From Polyangia bacterium (lineage in GTDB: Bacteria; Myxococcota_A; Polyangia; Polyangiales; Polyangiaceae), in NCBI GenBank assembly GCA_030426145.1, contig JAUHZF010000017.1, positions 1-51,126 of the forward strand: a stretch of DNA of 51,126 nt, in the 5' to 3' direction. Shown here piece after piece: positions 24,196 to 32,629 of this stretch. The notes beneath the pieces were generated by a model. That model was not told where the DNA came from, did not search any database, and worked only from the letters and a program-made list of their open reading frames with translations. Made by a program: the position numbers and the translations under genes. Each line of letters starts with the position of its first letter. Within the stretch, counting starts at the first letter, position 1.

Positions 24196-24263
24196 ACCGT
24201 GGTCCGTTGCTTAATATCGTTCCAACGAATCTATTTTCTGTTTAACATATATGATGTTGATGG
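24196..24263. promoter_or_regulatory. AT-rich divergent promoter/operator between tauE-like and lysR-like genes
   Basis: This short gap is clearly more AT-rich than the window. It contains the interrupted palindrome TCGTT-CC-AACGA at 24217-24228 and a nearby CATATATG palindrome. LysR-family proteins bind T-N11-A boxes between divergent genes, and this position fits, though the exact box is not certain. TAATAT (24212-24217) and TAACAT could be -10 elements. Confidence 0.45.
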
Positions 24264-25136
24264 ATGCTGGCGGAGCTCGAGCATTTCCTCCTGGTCTTGC
24301 GTGAGGGGACCTTCACCGCGGCGGCGCGGGCGGCCCACCTGACCCAGCCCGCGCTCAGTGCCTCGATCGCACGTCTCGAAGACCAGCTCGGGGCGCGGCT
24401 GTTCGAGCGCGGGCGTCAAGGAGCGCGGCCCACCGCAGCCGGCTCGGCCCTGGTGCCGCACGCCCGTGCTGCCATCGCGGCGGTGGAGGACGGCCGCCGG
24501 GCCGTCGCCGATGTCGAGGGGCTCCACGTGGGGGAGGTCGCCTTCGGCGCCGGCGCCACCGTGGCCACCTACCATGCGCCGGAGCGGCTCGCGCGGTTTC
24601 GACGACAGCGGCCTGGGCTGACCATCACCATGCGTGAGATGCCGACCTCGGCCCTCCTCGAGCGGGTCGCCGACGGATCGCTCGATCTCGCCGTCATCGA
24701 CCGCGAAGTCCCGGGCTTCAGCTTCTCCGTCCCGAGGAATGTGGCGCTCGAGGACTGGGGCGACGATGCCTTTCTCCTCGTCGGGGGGCCGGACGTCGAA
24801 GACTGCGAAGGACAGCCCTTCGTCACCTTCGTACGGGGTGGTGCAACACGCGCCGCCCTCGACCACCTCTTTCCCGACGCCAAGGTCGTGGTCGAGCTCA
24901 GCGGCGTCGCCGCCGTGAAGCAGCACGTCCGGCAAAGCGTGGGCATCGCCCTCCTCGCGCGCTCGGCCGTCGCCGACGACTTCGAGACCGGCCGCATGCG
25001 CTCCCTCGCCCACCCCGTGGTGCCCGTTCGCCGCACCTACGCCATTGCTCACCGGGGCCGCGACCGACTCTCCCCGGCCGCCTCGGCCCTGCGCGACTCC
25101 CTCATGTCCGACCCGCCAAGCCACGCCGAACACTGA
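24264..25136 (+). CDS. LysR-family transcriptional regulator
   Basis: The 290-residue protein has the LysR winged helix-turn-helix at residues 1-60 (FTAAARAAHLTQPALSASIA and RLEDQLGARLFERGRQGARP). It is followed by a periplasmic-binding-protein-like effector domain with VADGSLDLAVID. Length matches LysR regulators. The nearest candidate target is the divergent TauE/SafE gene, following the usual habit of autoregulated LysR genes. The ATG at 24264 is the only in-frame start close to the domain boundary. The co-inducer is unknown but could be a sulfur compound if the transporter exports one; that is inference. Confidence 0.9.
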   Translation: MLAELEHFLLVLREGTFTAAARAAHLTQPALSASIARLEDQLGARLFERGRQGARPTAAGSALVPHARAAIAAVEDGRRAVADVEGLHVGEVAFGAGATVATYHAPERLARFRRQRPGLTITMREMPTSALLERVADGSLDLAVIDREVPGFSFSVPRNVALEDWGDDAFLLVGGPDVEDCEGQPFVTFVRGGATRAALDHLFPDAKVVVELSGVAAVKQHVRQSVGIALLARSAVADDFETGRMRSLAHPVVPVRRTYAIAHRGRDRLSPAASALRDSLMSDPPSHAEH

Positions 25137-25271
25137 TCTTCCGCCCAGGCCATCGGAACGAAAAAGCAGGTCGTTTCAACGCGTTGCGTCAGTCGTCGCG
25201 TTGGTCATCTTTCGGTCATGGGCCCGGTCCGGCGTTGACCCAAAGGCCTCGGCCGCGTTTCTTCACTTGCG

Positions 25272-25982
25272 ATGATCCGCAGCCCCTTTGCCAAGCACGA
25301 CCTGCCCCGCAGCGGCCTGTTGAAGTACGCGATCGGCCGAGCCTTCCTCACCGTGGCCGGCTTCGAGACCGAAGGCGAGCTCCCCGAGGGCTTCAGCCGC
25401 GCGGTGATGATCGCCCACCCCCACACCAGCAACTGGGACCTGCCCTACATGCTGGCGACCGCCTGGGTCTATCGGGTCAAGCTCAGCTGGCTGGGCAAGC
25501 ACACCGTCTTCAAGGGCTGGCGTGGTCCCATCATGCGTGCGCTCGGAGGCATCCCCGTCGACCGTCGTGCCCCCAAGGGCCAGGTCGGGCAGGCCGCCGA
25601 TCGCATCCGGGAGTCGGAGGCGATCCTGCTCGCTGTCGCCCCCGCCGGGACCCGGTCCAAGACCGACCGCTGGCGCTCGGGTTTCTATCACATCGCCAAC
25701 ACCGCCGAGGTGCCCATCCTGATGAGCTACCTCGACTTCGGGAACAAGAAGAGCGGCGTCGGCGGGGCTTTCCTGCCCACCGGTGACATCAAGGCCGACA
25801 TGGACCGGATCCGCGCCTTCTACGACGGCATGACGGGTCTTCGGCCCGAGCTCGCCACGACCATCATCCTCAAGGAGGAGATGGACGACCCCAAGAGCGC
25901 TCCGCCCCCCGATTCCAGCGTTCTCGACAAGGCGCATCCCACGACCGGCCAGGTCGAGCGCGCCTACGCCGTGGGCTCCTGA
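25272..25982 (+). CDS. PlsC-like lysophospholipid acyltransferase
   Basis: The 236-residue protein has motif I of the glycerolphosphate acyltransferase family, HTSNWD (H51, D56), and a region GGIPVDR (about 92-98) corresponding to the substrate-binding motif. In the position of the usual PEGTR motif it reads APAGTRS (about 123-129), so the acidic residue is replaced by alanine. Family members acylate lysophosphatidic acid or other lyso-lipids at the membrane. The substitution means substrate or activity may differ. It follows the LysR gene after 135 bases with no obvious terminator, so an independent promoter is likely. Confidence 0.8.
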   Translation: MIRSPFAKHDLPRSGLLKYAIGRAFLTVAGFETEGELPEGFSRAVMIAHPHTSNWDLPYMLATAWVYRVKLSWLGKHTVFKGWRGPIMRALGGIPVDRRAPKGQVGQAADRIRESEAILLAVAPAGTRSKTDRWRSGFYHIANTAEVPILMSYLDFGNKKSGVGGAFLPTGDIKADMDRIRAFYDGMTGLRPELATTIILKEEMDDPKSAPPPDSSVLDKAHPTTGQVERAYAVGS

Positions 25983-26036
25983 GCCCACGCGTGGATCTCG
26001 GATTCCCCAGGTCCGGGGATCCGATGCGCATGGACT

Positions 26037-26048
26037 CTTACATGTAAG
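26037..26048. promoter_or_regulatory. 12-bp perfect palindrome upstream of the exported-protein operon
   Basis: CTTACATGTAAG is a perfect palindrome 54 bases before the first ATG of the three-gene operon. Its AT-rich core contrasts with the GC-rich surroundings, which suits an operator for a dimeric repressor near a promoter. The regulator is not identifiable here. Confidence 0.45.
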
Positions 26049-26102
26049 TGTGTGTACTCCCGAGGGCGCAGGGGAGGCACGTCCGTTGCAACCTTTCTCA
26101 CC

Positions 26103-26606
26103 ATGCACCGGACGAACCCCCTGCGCCGAAGGGCTGCCCTCGGATGCCTCATCGCCATGGCGAGCTTCACGCTCCCGGCATGGGCCGACACCATCGACCG
26201 CCCCACGCTCGTGGCTGACAAGCCACTCGATGGCAGCACCGAGGTCACCGGGAGCGTCACCCTCGAGCGCGGGTTCCCCTACCACCGCTACACCGCGCAG
26301 ACCGACGGGTTCGTTCGTTTTCAGATGGAGACGAGCAACCTCGAGAACCGCCCGAACGACAACGAGGGTGTCGCCTGGCGGCCCTACCTCCGCATCATCA
26401 GCGTGAGCAACGAGCACCGCCACGCCGAGGCTTGGTCGAGCAACGGCCACCAGCTCGATACCTCGACCGGCAAAGCCGAGCTCGTTCTGCGGGTTCGCAA
26501 GGGGGAGCAGTTCGACGTGATCACCACGCTCGCCCAGAACTTCGTGCGCAAGCGCCCTGACGCCCGGGCCAACTACCGCCTCGTGGTGCAGGAGGTGTCG
26601 CCGTGA
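26103..26606 (+). CDS. Exported protein, first gene of a three-gene operon
   Basis: The 167-residue product has a Sec-type signal (LRRRAALGCLIAMASFTLPA, cleavage near WADT). The mature part is beta-rich, with PYHRYTAQTDGFVRFQMETS, RPYLRIISVSNEH and ELVLRVRKGEQFDVITTLAQ. These blocks resemble those of the next gene (WHLYHFTPEQSGWVAFQM, WSYLRIVDPEHN, VNVDAGHTYDVIVTS), so the two are paralogues, both perhaps jelly-roll-like pre-peptidase C-terminal type domains. Function is unknown. The ATG at 26103 is preferred over the one at 26052 because the signal begins there. Its stop overlaps the next GTG by 4 bases. Confidence 0.75.
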   Translation: MHRTNPLRRRAALGCLIAMASFTLPAWADTIDRPTLVADKPLDGSTEVTGSVTLERGFPYHRYTAQTDGFVRFQMETSNLENRPNDNEGVAWRPYLRIISVSNEHRHAEAWSSNGHQLDTSTGKAELVLRVRKGEQFDVITTLAQNFVRKRPDARANYRLVVQEVSP

Positions 26607-27112
26607 ACCGCCGCCGCATCATGCAGGGTGTGGCCGCCTCGCTGCTGTTGCTCAGCGCCGGCTGCGCCGACGACGACTTCGAGAGTCAGGTGGGGGAGCT
26701 GCGTCAGGACTCGCTCAACAACCCCACCGACACCGGCATCGATCTGGAGCCGGGCCTCTGGCACGACAACGTGCTCGTGCCCGGTGAGGGCTGGCACCTC
26801 TACCACTTCACGCCGGAGCAGAGCGGCTGGGTCGCCTTCCAGATGCAGGCGCCTCCTGGTCACGAAAACCTGTGGTCGTACCTGCGCATCGTCGACCCCG
26901 AGCACAACAACGAGGTCTGGGCGGGCGTAGGCAACAAGCGCACGAACCTGTGCGAGGTCATCGTCAACGTCGACGCGGGCCACACCTACGACGTCATCGT
27001 CACCTCGCAGGAGAACTCGCTTCTCGCGGCCGGCGCCACCCAGGAGACCGACGGCCCCTACACGGTGGCGGTCTCGCCGCTCACGCTCGACTTCGAGGCG
27101 GGGACCGAGTGA
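26603..27112 (+). CDS. Lipoprotein, second gene of a three-gene operon
   Basis: The 169-residue product has a lipoprotein signal (GVAASLLLLSAGCADDD, lipidated Cys at about 22). The mature domain is a divergent copy of that of the preceding gene, with an extra cysteine in NLCEVIVNV. The GTG start overlaps the previous stop (GTGA), and its own TGA overlaps the next ATG by one base, so all three genes are coupled. The domain may bind a ligand or partner at the cell surface; nothing more can be said from the sequence. Confidence 0.75.
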   Translation: MNRRRIMQGVAASLLLLSAGCADDDFESQVGELRQDSLNNPTDTGIDLEPGLWHDNVLVPGEGWHLYHFTPEQSGWVAFQMQAPPGHENLWSYLRIVDPEHNNEVWAGVGNKRTNLCEVIVNVDAGHTYDVIVTSQENSLLAAGATQETDGPYTVAVSPLTLDFEAGTE

Positions 27113-28266
27113 TGCGGCGCATGGGGCTCGGGCTCTGCCTCGCCCTCGCACTGACCGCCTGTGCTGCAGACGAGCCGGAAGCCCAGCAGGCGGCTGCGAC
27201 CGAGCGGCCGGCGGTTCAGATGAACGACGTCTCCATCTTGTGGCCGCTACCGACCGGCGAAGAGGGTGACCTTCTGCTCGGCCCGGACGGCATGCTGACC
27301 GCCGAGGCCTACGAGGCTGCGTTCGGCGCGCCCGGGAGCCACCAAGCCGGAGGTACACCCGCAGCTCCTGCGCTCGAGGCGCTTCGCCTGGTGGCCATGC
27401 GCATCGACCCCTGCGCGGGCGCCATCCACGATCGCTGCCAGGCCGAGGTCCGCCTCGTCTTTCAGCCCGTGCGTGAGAGCGACGCCGGACTGCAAGCCGA
27501 CGACAGCGCGGTGCACGCTTTCTACGCGCTCGACGCCGATGCGCTCGCCGCGACCGTCGAGCGCATGGTCGAGCTACGTCGCGCCGGCGGTGACGAACAT
27601 CTGGGGCCGCTCGCGCCCCATCCCCGCATGGTGGCCGAAGGCCTCAGCGGAAACTTCGCGACGGGGCTCGCCGAGCTCGTGCGTGAGGTGGCGACGCCCG
27701 ACCGGCTGCACAAGGTCACGCTCATGACCAACAGCGCCTTCGGCAAGGCCTGGAATTTCTCGGGCGTCGACTTTGGCGTCGACGGCGAGGTCACCCGCGT
27801 CACCATGGCCCACCTGCCGGCCGGCACCGAGGTCGCTTCGTTCTTCGTCGGTTTCCAGGGCGACTTCGGCGGCGAGCCTCCGTTTTCCCCCGCTACCGTT
27901 GGACCCGACGACCTCCAGCTCCTCGGCAACGAGCACGTCGCCGGTCGGGCCACCGACGACGAGCGGGAGGAGGCGTTCGCCGCCCTCCTCCGCATCGAGG
28001 ACCCGAGCCAACACGATCCCGAGACCACGGATTGTGCGAGTTGCCACGCGGCGCAGCCGATCCGTCAGCTCGTGGCCGAGGCGCAGTTCGGCTTCGTGAC
28101 GCCGTCCCTCACGTCTTCGGTCCTGCCGGCGGACGACCTGGCCCAGCTGCACGGCGAGGACGCCACGGTGAACCTGCACATGTTCAGCTACAAGGGGCGC
28201 ACGGCGTCGATCCACCGCCGCACCGTCGCGGAGACGGCCGCGGTCATCGGCTGGCTCAGTCGCTAG
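27112..28266 (+). CDS. Lipoprotein with one CxxCH motif, third gene of the operon
   Basis: The 384-residue product has a lipoprotein signal (LGLCLALALTACAADE, Cys at about 17). Landmarks are ILWPLP, LLLGPDGMLT, LRLVAMRIDPCAG, RCQAEVRLVFQPV and a single haem-type motif CASCH at about 308-312. I recall similar myxobacterial proteins (LxxMRIDPC then QxRLVFQP) but no described function. The single CxxCH could bind haem c or be a structural Cys pair. Being in one operon with two jelly-roll-like exported proteins suggests an envelope complex. It is convergent with the LysM gene, 6 bases from stop to stop. Confidence 0.75.
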   Translation: MRRMGLGLCLALALTACAADEPEAQQAAATERPAVQMNDVSILWPLPTGEEGDLLLGPDGMLTAEAYEAAFGAPGSHQAGGTPAAPALEALRLVAMRIDPCAGAIHDRCQAEVRLVFQPVRESDAGLQADDSAVHAFYALDADALAATVERMVELRRAGGDEHLGPLAPHPRMVAEGLSGNFATGLAELVREVATPDRLHKVTLMTNSAFGKAWNFSGVDFGVDGEVTRVTMAHLPAGTEVASFFVGFQGDFGGEPPFSPATVGPDDLQLLGNEHVAGRATDDEREEAFAALLRIEDPSQHDPETTDCASCHAAQPIRQLVAEAQFGFVTPSLTSSVLPADDLAQLHGEDATVNLHMFSYKGRTASIHRRTVAETAAVIGWLSR

Positions 28267-28272
28267 CGGGGA

Positions 28273-29382
28273 TCAGCGACGCTTGCGGCGTCGCTTCGGC
28301 TTGCTCGCCTTCTTCTCTTCTTTGCAGGGGCGCTGCTTGCCCACTGGGCTCTGGAACCGCACGTGCACGTGGTTGGTGTGTCCGGGCCAGTGTCGAATGA
28401 GGCCTTCTTTGGTTCCGGGCGACCGCGGGTACTGGAACCACCGCTCGAGCTGCGCCTTGCTGGCCCCACGGCGTTTGGCTTCTGCGTAGAGCTCTGCCTG
28501 CAGCTTGTGGTCGATGAACATCATCTCCACGTCCCCGCGCTGGATCCAGTAGTGCAGCAATGACCACTGACGTTTCACGTCGAGCTTCTTCGGGGTGACG
28601 GCCCGGGTTGGGCAGCCGTCGCGCGGGCAGTTGCGCTGGTAGTAGGTGATGTCGACGTCGCGGCCTTCTTGGTGGCTGCGGTGGTTGCCCACGGGCGCGA
28701 GGTCTTTCCGACTCGCGTCGAGAAAGTGCACCCGCGGGGCGAGGCGGTGCCGGCGAAGGAGCTGGTCGAAGCCGCGGTCGATGGCGTCGAGGGTCATCGC
28801 GGTGGCGTAGGCCGCGTCCCGATGCACCCGCTTGTAGGCCACGTGGTGCGGCACCTTCTCGAGCCGGCTCGGGCAGTCGACCTTCTTGTGCGGCTTGTCG
28901 GCCCGCGTGGTCTTCGCCTTCCGCTTCTCGCGCTTGTTGCTCCGCTTCTTCGCGGTCTTTTTCTCGTCCGCCTTCTCGTTGGCCTCGTGGCGGCGCTTCG
29001 CTGCGGCGGCATCGGCTTTCGTGCGGTAGAGCGCGATGGTCTGGCCCGCCTTGAGGTTCTTGGCCGTGAGCCCGGGGTTGAGCTCCTTGAGCTCGGCCAC
29101 GGTGAGGCCCTCACGCTTGGCGATCTTGGTGAGCGTGTCGCCTTTGCGAACCTTGTAGGTCTTCGTCTTCGGCTCGAGCGACAGGACCTGACCCACCTTG
29201 AGGTGGTCGCGCCGGATGTGGTTCCAACGGCGTAGGTCGGTGACTTTGATGTCGAAGCGCTTGGCGATGGCCGTGAGGTTGTCGCCCTTGCGAACCTTGT
29301 ACTGGCGAGGGCGGGCGCTGGCCGAGAGGGCCACCGCGAGGGCGACCAGCAGCGCACAGAAGGAGAGAATTCGCCGTGCCAT
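28273..29382 (-). CDS. LysM-containing MepA-like murein endopeptidase
   Basis: The 369-residue protein has a signal peptide (ILSFCALLVALAVALSASA) and two LysM domains (about 27-70 and 76-119, each YKVRKGDxLTxIAKR). A Lys/Arg/Glu-rich linker and an MepA/LAS metallopeptidase domain (about 180-345) follow. Zinc-binding residues are visible as SHQEGRDVD (H237, D244) and NHVHV (H338, H340). MepA cuts DD- and LD-crosslinks of peptidoglycan independently of penicillin. LysM domains would hold it on the wall. The C-terminus is a basic Lys/Arg tail of about 20 residues. The ATG at 29382 has a strong AGGGAGG site upstream. It is next to the FGE fusion gene (122-base gap). Confidence 0.9.
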   Translation of the reverse strand: MARRILSFCALLVALAVALSASARPRQYKVRKGDNLTAIAKRFDIKVTDLRRWNHIRRDHLKVGQVLSLEPKTKTYKVRKGDTLTKIAKREGLTVAELKELNPGLTAKNLKAGQTIALYRTKADAAAAKRRHEANEKADEKKTAKKRSNKREKRKAKTTRADKPHKKVDCPSRLEKVPHHVAYKRVHRDAAYATAMTLDAIDRGFDQLLRRHRLAPRVHFLDASRKDLAPVGNHRSHQEGRDVDITYYQRNCPRDGCPTRAVTPKKLDVKRQWSLLHYWIQRGDVEMMFIDHKLQAELYAEAKRRGASKAQLERWFQYPRSPGTKEGLIRHWPGHTNHVHVRFQSPVGKQRPCKEEKKASKPKRRRKRR

Positions 29383-29504
29383 GAGAAGCCCCTCCCTATC
29401 ATCGAACGTCGGAGCGGGCCACCTCCTCCGGGGTGACCGATTCCTGCCCCGTTCGGCATGGATGTTGCGGCTCCGAGAGGTGCCTAGGTGTGCGGAAGCA
29501 TGGG

Positions 29505-31439
29505 TCAGCGACCGGGGAGGGCGATCGTGACGACGTTGCCTGGGTCGTGCCTTCGCCCTTCCTTCTGGAGCCACCACCACCACTGCAGGGATCGGCGTCG
29601 GGCGTAGCGCTGCATGTCGAGCGCGGCGTGCACCGTGTAGTCCCAGGGCGCCTTCTTGAAGCCCGACTTGTGCCGCGGGTAGATGGTGCGCAGCACCACG
29701 GAACGGGCGTCGAAGGGGAGGCCGGCGAGGTTCTTCATGTAGCCCGCCGTCAGCGGCCACTGGTCGTCGGCGTTGGAGGTGTACAGCACCCGGATCGGGA
29801 CCCCCAAGGCACGCGCCTGCTTCGCCACCGCCGGCAGAACGACCGGGGTGAGGAGGTTGCCCTTTCGCAATAGGATGCGTCCCTGCGCATACATCTGCTT
29901 GATGTAGGCGAAGTGGTCGGGGTGCCTGAGCCACCCGAAGTCGCCTTGGGCTTCGTCGGGCTTCATCGCTTCGTCGTAGGCGTGGTGGAGGTAGCCCATC
30001 ACCTGCTTCAGCAGACGGCGAACGTGCCCCATCTCTGAGCGCGGTAGGCGGCCTGCGGCGAAGTCGGCTTCGAGGCTCTTCTCCACACGCTTCACCAGCG
30101 CGTCGATCCGATCCGGATGGAAGGCCTCCACGAACACCGCGGGGCTGTCGCTCTCGAGAATTTGCGCGCGAATCGCGTAGTGCAGACGCACCACGGCGGG
30201 GTCGTAGTCGAAGACCCAGGCCCAGCGGGGTCGCTGAACCGCGATGAAGTCGTACGTCTGGTCGGCGCCGATGCCGACGTAACCGCCGCCGAGGTTGCGA
30301 ATGTATGGGGCGAAGCGGAACCGCTGCGGCTCGTTCGACAGCACGTAGCTGTGAGGGTCGCGGCACTTGAGGGTGGCCACGTTCACCTTCTCGCAGGGCT
30401 TGATCTGAAGAACGTCGGTGTCTTCCGGGACGTCGCGAAAGGTGGCTAGCTGAGGGGCGGTGGGGACCTTCAACGAAGGCACCGCGGTTGGCGGATCGGC
30501 GATGACCGCGGCAGGCCACGTGGCGAGGGTCGCGCTCGACGAGGCACACCGCACGCTGAGTCGATGCTGGCCGCTGTCCATCTTGGAGGGCCGCCGCCAC
30601 GCCCCTCGCGCCTGGTCGGCGGGCCAGAACCACGAGCCCCCTTTGAGGACCCGCTGTTTGTGCCCCGGGCACTCGGAGCCGCCGCCGCATGGGCCGAGCG
30701 GGTCGGTGCCGGTGCAGTCGTCTCCGCACGACTTCGCGCAGCCGTCGTAGCACTCGGTGGCCCAGTCTTGCACCCACTCGTAGCCGTTGCCCGCCATGTC
30801 GAAGACCCCGTAGGCCCCGGCGGGCAGGCTGCCCACGGGCAAGGTCGTGCCGGGCTTGCAGCCGATGGTCTGAGCGCGTTCGCAGGTGGGGTCTTCTGCG
30901 CCCCAGGGGTAGCGTCGCGCCTCGGTGCCGCCGCGGGCGACCTTCTCCCACTCCGCCTCGCTCGGCATGCGCTTGCCCGCCCACCGGCAGTAGGCGTGTG
31001 CCATCGTCCAGCTCAAGGGCACGGCCGGTTGTTTGGGCTGGTTGAACTTCGGCTCCGGCGGGATACGCACCGGGCAGCCCTTGGCCTTCACGCAGGCTTC
31101 GTAGTCCGCGTTCGTGACCTCGTGCCGGTCGATGTAGAAGGTGCTGAGCTCGATCTGGTGGCGAGGCTTCTCGCGCGCCGTCTCGTCGGAGCCGATCACC
31201 GCTGGGCCCGCAGGGATACACACCATGCCGTCGGGCGGGGTCCGGCACGCATTGGGGTCGGGCGCAGGCGCAGGAACAGGGGCGGTGCTGGTCACCGGAG
31301 CGGGGGCGTCGCTGGGGGCCGGTGAGGGTGCGGCCGCGGGCGTCGCCGTGGAGGAGCCGACCGGGGGAGGGGTGGGCGCGGGCGCGGGGCCGCACGCCGC
31401 GGCGGCCACCGTGAGCGCGGTCAGCATTCGACCGGTCAT
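29505..31439 (-). CDS. FGE-domain lipoprotein fused to an uncharacterised Rossmann-like domain
   Basis: The 644-residue protein has a lipoprotein signal (LTALTVAAAACGP, Cys at about 16), an Ala/Pro/Thr linker to about residue 60, then an FGE-sulfatase domain to about 300 (IDRHEVTNADYEACV, RMPSEAEWEKVARGG, GNGYEWVQDWA, VLKGGSWFW). After a linker, residues about 350-644 carry the second domain: GGGYVGIGADQTYDFIA, WAWVFDYDPAVVRLHYAI, VLYTSNADDQWPL and SVVLRTIY. These blocks align in order with those of the exported protein at 11541-12542. The FGE part is closest to the lipoprotein at 13172 (same CGDDCTGTDPLGPCGGG block). The fusion suggests that the two domains work together outside the cytoplasm; function is unknown. 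Confidence 0.8.
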   Translation of the reverse strand: MTGRMLTALTVAAAACGPAPAPTPPPVGSSTATPAAAPSPAPSDAPAPVTSTAPVPAPAPDPNACRTPPDGMVCIPAGPAVIGSDETAREKPRHQIELSTFYIDRHEVTNADYEACVKAKGCPVRIPPEPKFNQPKQPAVPLSWTMAHAYCRWAGKRMPSEAEWEKVARGGTEARRYPWGAEDPTCERAQTIGCKPGTTLPVGSLPAGAYGVFDMAGNGYEWVQDWATECYDGCAKSCGDDCTGTDPLGPCGGGSECPGHKQRVLKGGSWFWPADQARGAWRRPSKMDSGQHRLSVRCASSSATLATWPAAVIADPPTAVPSLKVPTAPQLATFRDVPEDTDVLQIKPCEKVNVATLKCRDPHSYVLSNEPQRFRFAPYIRNLGGGYVGIGADQTYDFIAVQRPRWAWVFDYDPAVVRLHYAIRAQILESDSPAVFVEAFHPDRIDALVKRVEKSLEADFAAGRLPRSEMGHVRRLLKQVMGYLHHAYDEAMKPDEAQGDFGWLRHPDHFAYIKQMYAQGRILLRKGNLLTPVVLPAVAKQARALGVPIRVLYTSNADDQWPLTAGYMKNLAGLPFDARSVVLRTIYPRHKSGFKKAPWDYTVHAALDMQRYARRRSLQWWWWLQKEGRRHDPGNVVTIALPGR

Positions 31440-31515
31440 GGAGCGCGAGGGTAGTGGGGGGTCGAGAGGACCGCCCACTTTTCGTGGCCGCCCCGCCGCC
31501 CTAGGCTCCGACGCC

Positions 31516-32283
31516 ATGGACTACGAGCGGGGAAGATTCTGCTGGGTGGACCTCTCGGCCCACGACCTCGATGGGGCGATCGAATGGTACGAGAAGTACT
31601 TCGGTTGGAAGGCGCGAGAGGAAGATACGGAAGGAGGTCCACGCTACGTGACCTTCTTCCTCGGTGACGCGAAGGTTGCCGGCGCGGGCCAGATGCCGGA
31701 GCCACAACAGGCGCAGATGCCGCCGGTGTGGAGCAGCTACATCAAGGTCGATGACTGCGCCGCCGACGAAGCGGCGGCCAAGGAGCTCGGGGCGGAGACC
31801 ATCCTCCCCACGATGCAGGTGATGCAGCACGGCAGCATGTGCGTCATCCGCGACCCGACCGGAGCGGCGGTGGGCTTCTGGCAGCCAGGCGCCCACCACG
31901 GCGCCGACCTGTGCAACCAACCGGGGTCTTTCACCTGGAACGAGCTGGCCACCCGCGACATGGCGGATGCGAAGCGGTTCTACGGTGAGCTCTTCGGCTG
32001 GACGACCAAGCCCATCCCTGGCGACAACCCGGCCGAGGTCATCCATCTCGGCGATCGCGAGAACGGCCACATGCTCTTCATGAACGAGGCCTGGAAGGGC
32101 ATGCCGCCCATGTGGACCGTCTACTTCGCAGTCGACGATTGCGATGCCATGGCCGCGCGCGCCGACGAGCTCGGGGGAAAGGTGATGGTGCCACCCTTCG
32201 ACATTGCGCCAGGGCGCATTGCCGTCGTCGCCGACGGCCAGGGCGCACACTTCTACATCATTGCGCTGAAGAACCCGTCATGA
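31516..32283 (+). CDS. VOC-superfamily protein with two glyoxalase-like domains
   Basis: The 255-residue cytoplasmic protein has two vicinal-oxygen-chelate domains in tandem. The first starts RFCWVDLSAHDLDGAIEWYE and the second SFTWNELATRDMADAKRFYG, each followed by the usual beta-alpha-beta-beta-beta pattern and a DPTGA or DGQGA turn near the end. Members of this type include glyoxalase- and bleomycin-resistance-like proteins; the substrate cannot be told. The ATG at 31516 is divergent from the FGE-fusion gene across 76 bases. The stop overlaps the start of the next lipoprotein gene (ATGA), so the two are coupled. Confidence 0.88.
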   Translation: MDYERGRFCWVDLSAHDLDGAIEWYEKYFGWKAREEDTEGGPRYVTFFLGDAKVAGAGQMPEPQQAQMPPVWSSYIKVDDCAADEAAAKELGAETILPTMQVMQHGSMCVIRDPTGAAVGFWQPGAHHGADLCNQPGSFTWNELATRDMADAKRFYGELFGWTTKPIPGDNPAEVIHLGDRENGHMLFMNEAWKGMPPMWTVYFAVDDCDAMAARADELGGKVMVPPFDIAPGRIAVVADGQGAHFYIIALKNPS

Positions 32284-32609
32284 AGGCGGCGCTCTCGCTC
32301 CTCGTCCTCGTGGCCTGCGGTCCCGCCGAGACCACGCCGCCGGTCGATCCCTCGGCTTGGGCTGGCCTGGCGCCGGTCAACCCCAGTCGCGATGGCCAGC
32401 TCGTCTACCGAAGCTACGGCGAGCATCATCCCGATTGTTTCGTCTTCGTGGGCGAGGAGGGAGGCGAGACCGAGACCATCGCGTGCCCGGACGGCGCCAT
32501 CGACCAGCTCGGGACCTGTCCCGCGGGAAAGCTCTACGCACCCGCGGGCAAGCCTTGCATCTGTGTCCCGCTCGACGGGGAGCCCTCCGAGGTCGGCTGC
32601 ACCGACTAA
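32280..32609 (+). CDS. Small lipoprotein
   Basis: The 109-residue product has a lipoprotein signal (KAALSLLVLVACGPAE, lipidated Cys at about 13). It ends in a Cys-containing region (IACPDGAIDQLGTCPAGKLY, then CICVP and GCTD) with five cysteines that could form disulfides. I do not recognise it. It is translationally coupled to the VOC gene by a 4-base overlap. Confidence 0.7.
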   Translation: MKAALSLLVLVACGPAETTPPVDPSAWAGLAPVNPSRDGQLVYRSYGEHHPDCFVFVGEEGGETETIACPDGAIDQLGTCPAGKLYAPAGKPCICVPLDGEPSEVGCTD

Positions 32610-32629
32610 CTTCGAAGGGGCATCGTGTC

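Noticed and set aside
29383..31395. Upstream extension of the LysM-MepA frame by about 670 codons
   Set aside because: It overlaps the FGE fusion gene in another frame and has no protein-like composition; the signal peptide and strong ribosome binding site at 29382 mark the true start.
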